From Lithospermum erythrorhizon (lineage: Eukaryota; Streptophyta; Magnoliopsida; Boraginales; Boraginaceae), in contig JADFUC010002158.1 in the NCBI GenBank assembly GCA_019722365.1, forward strand, positions 1 to 64,000: a stretch of DNA of 64,000 bases, in the 5' to 3' direction. The position numbers and the translations under genes were made by a program. This document shows positions 22,851 through 41,300 of this stretch, piece after piece (position 1 is the first letter of the stretch; every line of letters begins with the position of its first letter). The notes beneath the pieces are model-generated. The model worked only from the letters and a program-made list of their open reading frames with translations, had not been told where the DNA came from and made no database searches.

Positions 22851-25186
22851 TCTGACACTAATTCGGATATGACAAATAGAAAAAAATAATCACGAAAATT
22901 AAATGGGATACAATGATTTTACCTGGTTCCCCCTCGATGAAGATAAATCCAGTAATTTCTGAGATAAAAACTAATAATATCATGGGGTTATTCTACGGGA
23001 CTTTCAAGAACCACTGCTTTCAGCGACCTCTATTTGGATGTTTTCTACTAGCTCCAGGAGCCTGAAATATCATTGAATGCTCTCTTGAATTCTCTGTGAC
23101 TCTTTTCCTGTTATACTTTTAAATTATGATAAACTCTCATAATTCTAAGAATAAAGAATAAACTTTCCCACTATTCACAACCTACGAGGTTGATTTCCAA
23201 AGCCAAATTGGGGTGGTGGTGTTTACACACAAAGAATACTACCACACAAAAGTTTATAGGTTTCACAAATAAACCTATAAGGAATTACTTTTCTTCAAGA
23301 AAAGTCACGTGATACACGCCTAAAAGGTATTAATTACACTAAGAAGAATAATCTAGAACTTTTTCTTTCTTGTTCTCCAAGTATTTATTTAAGTGTAGTG
23401 CTTCCGAATAATCACCGGGTTTCACATTTTAGGCTTAGTATCTGACAATCTCACTTGAAGACTAAACTTGGATCGCGTCTTGAGCTTTAATCTCAAACTG
23501 ACTTTACACGAGTTCGTCGTTTCAGAACCAGCTGAAGTTGATCCACGACTGTGTTTTCACCAATCCAAGAACAACGAATACAACTAACTTGACTACTCCA
23601 GAGACATAGCCAAAATATTTTCCCATTAGATTTTCGCTCGCACATTCAAATAATCATTATGTTATGCCTTTTGGCAAAACTTCTCGATTTTCATCCCGGG
23701 GAAAAGTGGAACAACCTCAACTTGATTGGTCATCAATGAATTCTCTCTTCTTCTTTTTTCCTTCCCGGTGTCGGCAACTCCCAGCAGTCGATTCATTGAC
23801 GCCCGATGTTTTAGTCGGAAGGCATCTCCTTTCTTCATTTCTTAGTCTTCTGCCGGTGACTTAGCACTCTCATGACATTTTTAACCCATGCTTCTTGGAT
23901 GATTCATGCAACACAACCAGGTTGCAACCTTGTACAAAGTTCATAACCTTGGACCACTGGTATGACCACGCTATTGCCATCTTCGGGCTTCATCATGACG
24001 AAGTCTTGTATTACGTTAGCTAGGCGGCTTGTCGGCCTCGATACAAACCGTTTGCCCTTTCATGGCTTCGGGGCTTTCGAATTATCTTCTAGTACGCGGC
24101 ACAAGAATTTTACCGGCAGCATCCATTCACAACATCCAAGAAACTCCTTATCCGCTTTGACGCCGTTTCTAATAACCAAGAAACCTACATCGATTTTCTG
24201 TAGTTTGTACATCGATCCGCAAAGCTGAAATTCAAGCCATCGTTATCAAAACACACATCGCCCGTCTACTTAAAATTTTCTCCACGATCCTCCATCTTCC
24301 GATGACTTTTCAGATAAGATCTTGGGTGATAACGTGATGTCAACTGGCATCGCATATAAAAATCTTAAGCTGGACGCCGTCTTGAGATGAGATTCTTCCA
24401 AGAAATCTCCGGTGAGCAACCTGTGATGTTCCGAGGAAACACACCTAAGAGTCAATGTCTTGACGCGTTAGTCTGACAACGGCGTACCTTGCGTCGGCGC
24501 TCTTCAAACCCGATTAAATGCGACCTGCGAATAGCCTTCGATCATCAAAATCCATTTCGATGCAATTCTTGGAGGTATCCGGCGTCCACGAGCTTACTGA
24601 CGACTCGTCACAGGTGTTAGGATTTAAGACACCAAATCCCTCAGGTTTAAGTAATCAATGAAAGGAAACTTTAAATGTGAAATAAAGCAGACACAAAGAA
24701 TTTTTATCTGAGTTAAGCTCAATGTAAGAAAGGTACATCAGGCTAGCTGCGGATCCACTAATAATATCATGAAGAAGATTGTGCAGGGACTCAGGAACCT
24801 ACTGTGACTTTCACCAGCTAGATGTTTTCTACTTTGAAAACTCCAAGCACAAATCTCTCATGAATGCTCTCTTGAATACCATGACTCTTTTCTGTGCAAA
24901 ATTATGATAAACTCTGCAATTAAGAATAAGAGATAAAATTTTCTTTTTAATACAACATAAGGTTGATTTTACGTCGCAATTTGGGTGGTGGTGTTTCCCA
25001 CTAAAAATACTACGAAGGTATTTATAGGTAACTTTTCCTATTCTAACCTACAAGGAATTATTATTTTTTAAAGAAAAGTCACATCAATTACTGTCTAAAA
25101 GGTAATTAGTACACCCCGAAAAAGGCTGCAAACTTCTTTCTTTGTTTTCCAAGTATTTCTTTAAGCGTAGTGCTTCCAGAATAATC
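22775..25186 (-). mobile_element. Non-autonomous LTR element nested in the LINE
   Basis: Two related copies flank about 1.2 kb. The left copy spans about 22775-23415 and the right about 24615-25186. They share TGTTAGGA at the left end, TGAATGCTCTCTTGAAT, GGGTGGTGGTGTTT, AAGAAAAGTCAC and AGTGCTTCC.GAATAATC near the right end. On the minus strand the right copy has a TATA box (ACCTATAAATACC). Similarity to the LTRs at 52959-55745 (reverse orientation) shows that it is the same family. CGGGT stands on both sides (22770-22774, 25187-25191) and may be the target-site duplication. The inside (23430-24610) has no recognisable coding domain. Confidence 0.7.
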
Positions 25187-25239
25187 CGGGTTCTTATTGT
25201 TTGGAGCCATATGCAACCTGGTCCGGATGGCACTCACAA

Positions 25240-25620
25240 TTGCGTTTTACCAAATTATTGGAATTTACTAAAAAGTAATATAATTAATATAGTAGTTGCT
25301 TTTGCGTAACACAGTCGTTCTTGTAGATGAAAGAAAAAATAAGAATTAGTTAAAAAGTATATTGAAAATATAAAATAAATTAATTGAAGCTATATAGCTC
25401 GGTTTGGTTGACAATTTAATAATAAAATGTAGTCCAAAAGGTACATTAAAAATATAAAAATACAATTAGGTATCTTTAAGAAGACAAGTATTTTGAAGCA
25501 AAAATTAAGGTTGGAAAACGAGTAAGAAAGCGGATGGAGTACTACTTCAGATTTTCTAATTATGGAATTTTTTTGAAATAATTTAATAAAACTTTTATTA
25601 CTCTTATTCTTAAAAAACAT
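25240..25620. repeat. Small AT-rich insertion in the LINE, MITE-like
   Basis: It lies between the LINE segments ending in NYWNLL and beginning with IRISEYRP, where a plant LINE normally has contiguous coding sequence. It includes GCGGATGGAGTACTACT near its right end, which resembles a Stowaway terminus. The matching left end was not found. Confidence 0.4.
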
Positions 25621-25629
25621 AATTCCATT

Positions 25630-26790
25630 CGGATTTCTGAATATAGACCAATTAGTCTTTGTAATGTAATATATAAAATCTATTCCAAAATTTTAGTCAA
25701 TAGGCTTAAACCTTTTTTGACCAATATTGTCTCTCCTTATCAAAATGGATTTATTGATGGTCGCTCCATACAAGATAATATTATTCTTGCTCAAGAAACT
25801 ACTAACACGATTAGATCCTCTAAATCTAAAAAACTTTCAAAAGTTAACATGAGCAAGGCCTTTGACTGGATTTCCTGGCCTTTTTTATTTACTACTTTAA
25901 AGAAACTTAATTTTCCTCCTAATTAGATCTCAATAATTTTAAAATGTGTTACTACAATTCAGTACTCACTCATTATAAATGGGCATATTATGAAACGTCT
26001 TACCCCTTCCTGTGATTTGAGACAAGGTGACCCGTTGTGTCCAATCCTCTTTTCTTTATGCACTGAAGCTCTCTCTGCTTCCCTCATCCAATCTCAATCT
26101 CTAAATAAACTTAAAGGTGTTAATATTTCTCGTAACTTACCTAAACTTACACATCTCCTTTTTGTAAATGATAATTACTTTTTATTTAAACTTGATAAAC
26201 AATCTGTAATGTCTTTTAAACAAATAATGGATACCTACTACATAGACTCAGGGCAACAAATTAATTTTGACAAATCACATATTATTTTTAGTCATGTCAC
26301 CTTATTAGCACAAAAAGAACAAACTCTCAACTCTTTAGAAATCTCTGAATCATTTTCCTTTGACAAATATCTAAGAATTTCTCTTGATATTGTCACAAAT
26401 AAATCCCAAATATATCAAGAATTTATTGACAAAATTAATTTTAAAATTCAATCCTGGAATTCTAAATTTCATAACCAAGCTGGCCGAATGACTTTAATTA
26501 AATCTGTCCTTGTTGGCATTTTAGTATATCCAATGTCAATTTATAAATTTCATATACATATTATACACAAAATAAAAATAATTCTATCAAACTCTCTTTG
26601 GAAATCTTCTAGAACAACTAAAATATATTGGATTAATTGGCTTTTTCTACAAAACCCTCTCCTTCAAGGTGGGCTTGGATTTAAAAATTTAAATGACTTT
26701 AATTGGGCTCTCGTACTCAAGTCATGTTGGGATATCCTCAACAGATACCTAATACCTGTTTATATTATCCCTCAAATCCAAATATTTTAA
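25630..26790 (+). pseudogene. LINE reverse transcriptase, catalytic residues lost
   Basis: The RT blocks are in order: EYRPISLCNVIYKI, KPFLTNIVSPYQNGFIDGR, IQDNIILAQE, KVNMSKAFDWISW, LRQGDPLCPILFSLCTEAL, LLFVNDNYFLF, FDKYLRISL, and WNSKFHNQAGRMTLIKSVL. The catalytic aspartate of motif A (VDMSKAFD) is read as asparagine. Motif C (usually FADD) is FVND. A stop falls at 25924-25926 between two parts. The enzyme would be dead even if translated. Confidence 0.9.
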
Positions 26791-27660
26791 TCTTTTACAG
26801 ATACCTAATACCTACTCAAAATCCATTATCTCTTGTAGGATTTAAACAACTTAAACCTTCCATTGCTTGGTCTCCGAATTCTGGTCATAATATTAATATT
26901 TTGGAAGACAATTTGTTACCACTTCATCCACATATCCTACTTAAACATCTCAATTTAAATAATTCTACCATTACAAAAGTTTTTTACCTTACTTATCATG
27001 GTCTTTCCTGGAACATACCATTACTTCAAGCTATTTTCCCCTCCTTCAGTTGTGTCCCAAACTATAAGTATGCCGCTTACTTTTCAACTGGATATTCTAG
27101 TTTGGAAGCCAAATAATAAAATCACTGTACCTACCACCAAATCAATCTATCAGCATATTATCTCAGCTAATACAAATGTAATTAAGGCACCCACTAAGTT
27201 CTCTTTCTTACTAAAACATATCTGGAAACATCTCTAAAAACTAAAAATTCCACACAAAATTAAACTCTTCCTTTGAAAACTCCTTTATAATAGATTACCT
27301 ACTTTAGTTAATATTTCTTTTAAAACAAAAAAAAGTTATTCCTCTATTTGTGTTTTTTAATGAAAGTAATAGAAGGTGATTGATAAATATCTTGGATTAA
27401 ATGTCTTGTAATTTCAAAATTTGGGACCCTCCTTTCATTTCATAAAATTCATACTACTATTATCCATACTCAATGCTTTTGTGTTAGGAAAAAATTTACG
27501 ATTTCTCATCTAGTTACCACAATATCTATTACCTTACTAGTACATTATGGACTCTCTGGATTTATAGAAATCTTATTATCTTTCATCGGGACCTTACTTT
27601 TCTTTGATCAAATTTAGGATCGAAATGACTTCTTAAATAGTTGGAAACAAGACTTTTTGG
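26703..27660 (+). pseudogene. LINE C-terminal zf-RVT region
   Basis: The frames at 26703-27237 and beyond, with stops and shifts, hold the region before and including the zinc-binding tail of plant LINEs (KFSFLLKHIWKHL, then KLKIPHKIKLFL and LLYNRLPT). Further downstream, frames at about 27540-27640 (TLWTLWIYRNLIIF) fit the last conserved segment. Confidence 0.7.
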
Positions 27661-27925
27661 CCTTGCGTAAGCCTTTAAAATCACGCGTCATATGTAGGAA
27701 ATCTTTCAGGATGAAGTCGGCGTACTTATTTCGCTTAAAAGCAGTGCGTCCTTTTTCCTTGATTGCTCGGGACATCGAGGCGTATCTCGAGGATAAAATC
27801 AGCGATTGAGCTTATGCAATTTAGCGAATAAATCGGCTGACCTTGAAACAGGCAGTATCGCGGATAAAAGCAATACGGAAAAATAGCTAGAGAGGATGAG
27901 GGCTCTCATTTTAGTATATAGTATG

Positions 27926-28083
27926 TGTAATTCTGATTCTTATCGTCTTCGGAGGAGCTACTAGAACCATGAATATATATATGTATATAACCACACATTT
28001 GAAAGCTTTTTAACTCAAATCAGGTGCAAAACAGGCATGTGTAATTCTGATTCTTATCGTCTTCGGAGGAGCTACTAGAACCA

Positions 28084-28092
<9 letters not shown>
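27926..28092. repeat. 57-base direct repeat before the AT microsatellite
   Basis: GTGTAATTCTGATTCTTATC, continuing through TTCGGAGGAGCTACTAG to ACCATGAATATATAT, occurs twice about 110 bases apart. Each copy runs into AT repeats. Confidence 0.8.
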
Positions 28093-28151
<59 letters not shown>

Positions 28152-28175
28152 AACTATATATATATATATATATAC
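28085..28175. repeat. (AT)n microsatellite
   Basis: A run of AT dinucleotides is interrupted only by short TATAC and ACTAACT breaks. Both orientations can pair with themselves. It separates the leading partial unit from the first full unit of the tandem array. Confidence 0.9.
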
Positions 28176-31100
28176 GTTGTGCTTAATAACCACACTTAAT
28201 TACTGAATCAAAACGTCTTTTAGCATTAAGGAGCACTCAACACCCTTAATGATCATGCTTGCCACTTGATTGCTCTTAAATGCCTCAACAATCATAACAA
28301 GCGCGGGAAAGCGGAAAGCGACGAGTTGAAATTAATCTTCAAGCTACAAGTCAAACTTTCGATGGGATAAATATATTAAAAACGACCTTATAAGATATAC
28401 AACATTTTGTGTATTATTTTTTGATTGATATGTTATGTACATTCGATGCCAGCAATATGAAGCTCATTGTTCGATGTTACAATATGTTACGTACACAAAT
28501 TCAAACTTTCGATGGCATAAATCACCGACGATTGAGCCGCGGCCATTAACGGACCAATTGGCAGGCAGGGGAACAGCGTGAAATATCACCCAGGACGAAA
28601 GCAATGTGGAAAAATAGAGGATGAGAGCTCTACGTTTTAGTGTATAGTGTGTAATTATGATATCACGGTTATATCTGAAATGCTCCGGTTGGCTACTAGC
28701 TCGGCGGGAATGGAAGAATTTTTGGAAGTGATATATTTCAAGACCATTGTACTATTATTTTGAAGCCTCTTTTATTATTAGCTATGAAATTATTAGCAAA
28801 AATTCCTCCCGCTTTGAACTGTAGTTTGTTGTCCACTATAAGACTTTTGTGATAGGTCCAGCGTATTGTTATTTTCCATTCCAAATAAACTTATGTAATC
28901 CTTTTGTTGTTAATGAGTAATAATTATAAAAGAAAAAAATTTATACCAAAAAATGATGTGCATAGTCATTATATATTACTTGAAATGCTATGCGTAGTGT
29001 ATATTCACATTGTATTATTAGAAACAATTTATCCAAAAAAATCTATGCAGAGTCCATATTCACATTTGCTAGTGAATTGTCGGTATGGTTTTAAAAATGG
29101 AATCAAGTTGCACACAAAGATCTATTATCTCAGTGACCACGAGATAATAATAAGCAGATATGCTTCATGAAAGTGTTTTTCCTTTCCATTCTAAATCTAC
29201 TCATGATTCATGATTCATGGAGTAGATGGGTACTGCTATTAATGACGATCGGTGGGCGTAATTAGGATTTTAATATTATGGTATCACTATTAGCTAGCGA
29301 TATACATCTTTATCTAAATTTTTTTTTGTGGCGAACTATAATCACGTAAAGGTGCAACATATGTCAAAAGTTCATATTTTCTCGTATGCATTACAGTATT
29401 ATCGGTTACTTCAGTCGCATAAATCCATAAGCATGTCGTGTTTAAATCGATTTCTAGATGCTCAGCGCCTCGACATGATGATCATGTCAACATAGTAATA
29501 CCCAAGGTAGATTGTAGAGACATGACATAATATATGTGGGCAGTAGTTATTATGTGACTAGCAACCATGATGAAGCGAATTTCACCAGGGCAAACTTTGA
29601 AGCACAGTTATAAATTTCTACCTTAGTAAAGTTTAATAATGTTACGAGAACTCGAAAACATTAAAAAGTCCACAACGTTGATGTTTCCATAGAAATGATT
29701 TTTGTTTATAATCGGTTTGAGCAAAGCGTTTATTAGGCTTGGTAGCAGCTTGATCGAGTGGAGGCTACAGTGTTGGAACATTGGTTGATACACGGTAGGC
29801 CTTAAGGCGGCCATTTGTTGGCTGCCCGATCGAGCTTGGAGTTGAGTCTTGGGACTTTAGAGTGAAAGTTAAGTCCTTAGTTCTAAGAAAGGGCAATGCG
29901 TGTTTGGTTTCCGCAGGCGGCGAATACGCTCTTGGCGATTAGATGGATATGAACCGGTGCCTCTTGAGTCGGTATTACCGGTGGATTGTCCTCGATTAGA
30001 CGACACTTTTTTACCTTCTTTTTGAGTTTTGAAACATGACTGGTTTCTTGACTTTTTCCATCATTATGAGTTGCACTTCTTGCTGTAGCTTGTTTGATGC
30101 AGAAAAGTTGTTTAGAATCGCTCTCAACAATCATAACAAGCACACGGGGGAAAGCGAGCGAGCCAGTTGAAATTAATCTTCGAAGCTACACAATTCAAAC
30201 TTCGATGGGATAAATATAGCCAAAAGCGACATATAAGATATACAACATTTTGTGTATTATTTTTGATTCAATATGGTATGTACATTCCGGTACTTGATAA
30301 CAGCTCGTTGTTCCCGATGTTACAATATATTGCAGCCACACAAAAATTCAAACTTTCGATGGCACCATCGCTGACGATTGAAACGCGGCTAACGGACCAA
30401 TTGTGAGCAGGGAACAAGCGTGAAATATCCATAGGACCCAAAGCAATGTGGAAAAATAGAGAGGATAGGGAAGCTCTACGTTTAGTGTATAGTGTGTGTA
30501 ATTATGATGTATGTGGTTATATCTAGAAATATCGGTTAGCTCTTAGCTCGGCGGGAATGGAAGAATTTTTTGGGCGTATGTTAAGACCATTGTCTTATTA
30601 TTTTGAAGCCACACTTTATTATTAGCTATGAAATTATTAGCAAAATTCCTCCCTTTGAACTGGTTTTGTTGTCCACTATCAGACTTTTTGTGATAGGTCC
30701 AAGCTGTATTTTTCCGTTCGAATAAACTTATGTAATCCTTTATTTGTTAATGAGTAATAATTATAAAAGAAAAACAGTTTATGCAAAAAAATGATGTGCA
30801 TAGTCCATATATATTCTTGAAAATGCTATGCATAGTGTATATTCACATTGTATTATTAGAAACAATTTATCCAAAAAAATCTATGCAGAGTCCATATTCA
30901 CATTTGCTAGTGAATTGTCGGTATGGTTTTAAAAATGGAACCAAGTTGCACACAAAGATCTATTATGTAACTGACCACGAGATAATAATAAGCAGAAATG
31001 CTTCATGAAAGTGTTTGTCATTTCCATTCTAAATCTACTCATGAGTCATGATTCATGGAGTAGATCATTACCTTATTGTCTGATCAGTGGCGTAATTAGG

Positions 31101-34100
31101 ATTTTAATATTATGGTATCCTATTATTAGCGATATACATCTTATCTAAATTTTTTTAATGGCAAACTATAATCATAATGAGTGCAACATATGTCAAAAGT
31201 TCACTCATTTTCTCAATATGCATTACCAGTATTATCGGTTACTTACAATCCACCGCCCCTCATCCACATAAGCATGTCATGTTTTAAATCAATTTCTAGA
31301 TGCTCAACATGATGATCATGATCAACATAGTAATACTAAGGTAGATTGTGATAGGGACATGACATAATATATGTGGCTGAGTGGTTATTATGTGACTAAC
31401 TAGCTTCACAGTAGACGAATTTCACCAAGGACAAACTTTGAAGCCTAGTTATAAATTTCTACCTTGGTAAAGTTTAATAATGTTTCTGAGAACTCAAGCA
31501 AACATTAACAAAAGTCCCACATTGATGTTTTCCATAGAAATGATTTTGTTTATAATCTGATTTGAGCAAACATTTATTGCCGAGCTTAGTAACGCAAGCT
31601 TGCAATCCAAGTGGAGGCTACGAGTGTTGGAACATTGGTTCAATTTTCCCGGTAGGCCTTAAGATGGCCATTTGCTGGCCTGCCCAATCCAAGCTTGGAG
31701 TTGAGTCTTGGGACTTTCGTGAAAAGTTAAGTCATGGATTCACAAGAAGAGAGAACTTAATGCGTCAGTACGGTTTCCACGAGGCCGGCGAATACCTTTC
31801 TCTTGGCGGTAGATGGATAACGGACCGGTGCCTCTTGAGTCGATGTACCGGTGGGTTGTCCTCAATTGAACCAACACTTTTTTTTATTTTTACCTTCTTT
31901 TTGAGTTTTGAAACATGACTGGTTTCTTGACTTTTTCCATCATTATGAGTTGCACTTCTTGCTGTAGCTTGTTTGATGCAGAAAAGTTGTTTAGAATCGC
32001 ACTCAACAATCATAACAAGCACGAGGGGAAACGGAAATGACAGTTGAAATTAATCTTGAAGCTACGCAAATTCAAAGCTCGATGGGATAAATATATTAAG
32101 AGCGACCTTATAAGATACTCCTGACATTTTGTGTATTATTTTTGATTCAATATGTTATGTACATTCGGTAGCAATAACAAGCTCATTGTTCCGATGTTAC
32201 AATATGTGCGTACCTGAAATTCAAACTTTCGATGGCATAAATCACGCGGCGATTGACCGCGGCACTAACGGACCAATTGACGAGCAGGGAACAAGCGTGA
32301 AATATCACTTGGGACCAAAAGCAATGTGGAAAAATAGAGGATGAGAGCTCTACTGTTTTGGTATATAGTGTGTGTAATTATGATGTATCACAGGTCATAT
32401 CTAGAAATATCGGTTGGCTACTAGCTCAGCAGGAATGGAAGAAGTTTTTGGAGGCGCATATTTAAGACCATTGTACTATTATTTTGAAGCCTACTCTTAT
32501 TATTAGCTATGAGAAATTATTAACAAAAATTCCTCCCTTTGAACCTAGTTTTGTTGTCCCTATAAGACTTTTGTAATAGGTCCAACTGTCTTGTTATTTT
32601 TCATTCCAAACAAACTTATGTAATCCTTTATTTGTTAATGAGTAATAATTATAAAGAAAAAAATTTATGCAAAAAATGTGCATAGTCCATATATATTCTT
32701 CAAAATACTATGCGTAGTGTATATTCAATTGTATTATTACAAACAATTTATCCAAAAATTCTATAAAGTCCGTATTCACGTTTGGCCCAGTGGTGTCGGT
32801 ATGGTTTTAAAAATGGAACGAGTTGCGCACAAAAGATCTATTATGTAAGCCCGACCCACGAGATAATAATAGCGAAATGCTTCATGAAAGTGTTTTTCCT
32901 TTCCATTCTAAATCTACTCATGATTCATGATTAAATTGGGTGATCGTTACACCAATGTCGATCGGAGTGGCGTAATTAGGACACAATATTATGGTATCCT
33001 ATTATTAGCGATATACACCTTATCTAAATTTTTTTAATGGCAAACTATAATCATAATGGAAATTACTGGCAATATGTCAAAAAGTTCACTCATTTTCTCA
33101 ATATGCATTGATGTTATCGGTTACTTCTGATCCGCGCCCTCGTACGTAAGCATGTCATGTTTTAAATCAATTTCTAGATGCTCAACATGATGATCATGAT
33201 CAACATAGTAATACTAAGGTAGATTGTGATAGGGACATGACATAATATATGTGGCTGAGTGGTTATTATGTGACTAACTAGCTTCACAGTAGATGAATTT
33301 CACCAAGGACAAACTTTGAAGCCTAGTTATAAATTTCGCTGGTAAGTTTAATAATATTTACGAACTCAAGCAAACATTAAAAAATTCCCAGCGTTGATGT
33401 TTTTCCTTAGAAATGATTTTGTTTATAATGGGATTTGAACAAACATTTATTGCCCGGCTTGGTAACTTTCGAACTGCGTCCAAAGTGGAGGCTATGAGTG
33501 TTGGAACGGTAATTGTCTTCTGGTAGGCCTTAAGATGGCCATTTGCTGGCCTGCCCAATCCAAGCTTGGAGTTGAGTCTTGGGACTTTCGTGAAAACTTA
33601 AGTCCCATAGTTCCTAAGAAAGAGTGTTGGAGCGTTAGTTAAATCTTCACAGTAGGCCTTAAGATGGCCATTTGGCGGCTGCTTGATCGAGCTTGGAGTT
33701 GAGTCTTGGGACTTCATTGAAAACTTAAGTCATGGTTAAAGAGAGCGATCTTGTGGGGGCGGTTTAGCAGAGCCAAGCGAATACCTCTCTCTCTTGGCAG
33801 TGGATGGATAACAGACTGGTGCCTCTTGAGTCAATATTCGTGGTGGATTGTCTCGATTGAACTTGAACTTTTTTTTACCTTCTTTTGAGTTTTGAAACAT
33901 AGTGGTTTCTTAACTTTTGCATCATTATAGTTACTTCTTGCTGTAGCTTGTTTGATGCAGAAAAGTTGTTTAGAATCGCACTCAACAATCATAACAAGCA
34001 CAGGAAACGGAAGCAGACGAGTTGAGCTATTTAGACGCTTTCAAGTTGTTCTGAACATCTAAACCTCATTACTCAGTTGTTGGAGGGGTTGGGGTAATGA

Positions 34101-34300
34101 GGATAAATATCACCTTTCCCATTCTTTGCATGAAATTGTCTTCAAGCTACACAAATTCAAACTTTCGATGGGATAAATATATTATAGACGACCTTATAAG
34201 ATATACAACGTTTTGTGTATTATTTTTTGTTACAATATGTTCTGTACATTCCAGTAGCAATAACAAGCTCATTGTTTAATGCCACCAATTATATGATAAA

Positions 34301-34674
34301 TACAACATTCTCAGTAAGCCTCTTCAAGATCCTCCCTTAGTTGAGGCGAAGGGAAATACTTCCGGTGATGCATTTGAATCAAATGCATCATCCTTGATTC
34401 TCTGCCTTTCTCTTCTGAAGCATTTAAAGTTTAGCTTGGCCCGCCTTCAAAATGTGAAAAGAGTGCTTTCACATTTCCATTGCGTGGTATACCTAGATCC
34501 CGCTTACTTCTACTCATACGTTATAACAAGAGAATCATAAATTAAGTGTGGGTTCCTTCTCATCAGCTCAGGCCATTTTCCAACTTTGGAATGCAATTTA
34601 TCCACTACTCCAGATTGTGACATGACAATATCCACTTTCGTAGTGCCAACCAACCATGTTTCAGTAATCTTGAA
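34301..34674 (-). other. 3' flank / probable 3' UTR of the receptor kinase
   Basis: Non-repetitive sequence between the tandem array and the kinase stop codon. No frame or repeat is evident. It most likely carries the kinase 3' UTR on the minus strand. Confidence 0.4.

Positions 34675-41300
<6,626 letters not shown>

Larger units (their letters stand above)
22210..27660 (+). mobile_element. 5'-truncated L1-like LINE, split by nested insertions
   Basis: The plus strand reads as the second ORF of a plant L1-type LINE. The region before RT is at 22224-22765, with ...LKWINNGTINTKFYHAYV. It resumes after an insertion with QPGPDG (25217), then RT at 25630-26790 and the CCHC-like zf-RVT tail to about 27660 (KLKIPHKIKLFL near 27240). 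The endonuclease domain is missing, so the copy is 5'-truncated. A minus-strand LTR element (22775-25186) and a small AT-rich insertion (about 25270-25600) interrupt it. Many stops are present. Confidence 0.88.
27870..34300. repeat. Tandem array, unit 1.84-1.98 kb, about 3.2 copies
   Basis: The anchor CAACAATCATAACAAGC recurs at 28286, 30125, 32004 and 33983, giving periods of 1839, 1879 and 1979 bases. Other landmarks follow in the same order in each unit: CAAACTTTCGATGGCATAAA, AGCTATGAAATTATTAGCAA, TATGCTTCATGAAAGTG-like sequence, TGATGATCATG, and GGCCTTAAG..GGCCATTTG. The third unit is longer because a 126-base piece (starting at 33498 and 33624) is doubled. Copies differ by many small indels. 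Frames of 75-88 codons at 28904-29170 and 30781-31008 correspond between units 1 and 2 but break in unit 3, so I do not call them genes. The array ends about 370 bases from the stop of the receptor kinase gene. Confidence 0.85.

Noticed and set aside
28085..28175. CRISPR-like or regulatory array
   Set aside because: It is a plain AT dinucleotide microsatellite in plant nuclear DNA.
28904..31008. Matching 75-88 codon frames in two array units as a tandem gene family
   Set aside because: They match because the units are repeats. The third unit breaks the frame, and no domain, signal or codon pattern suggests a protein.
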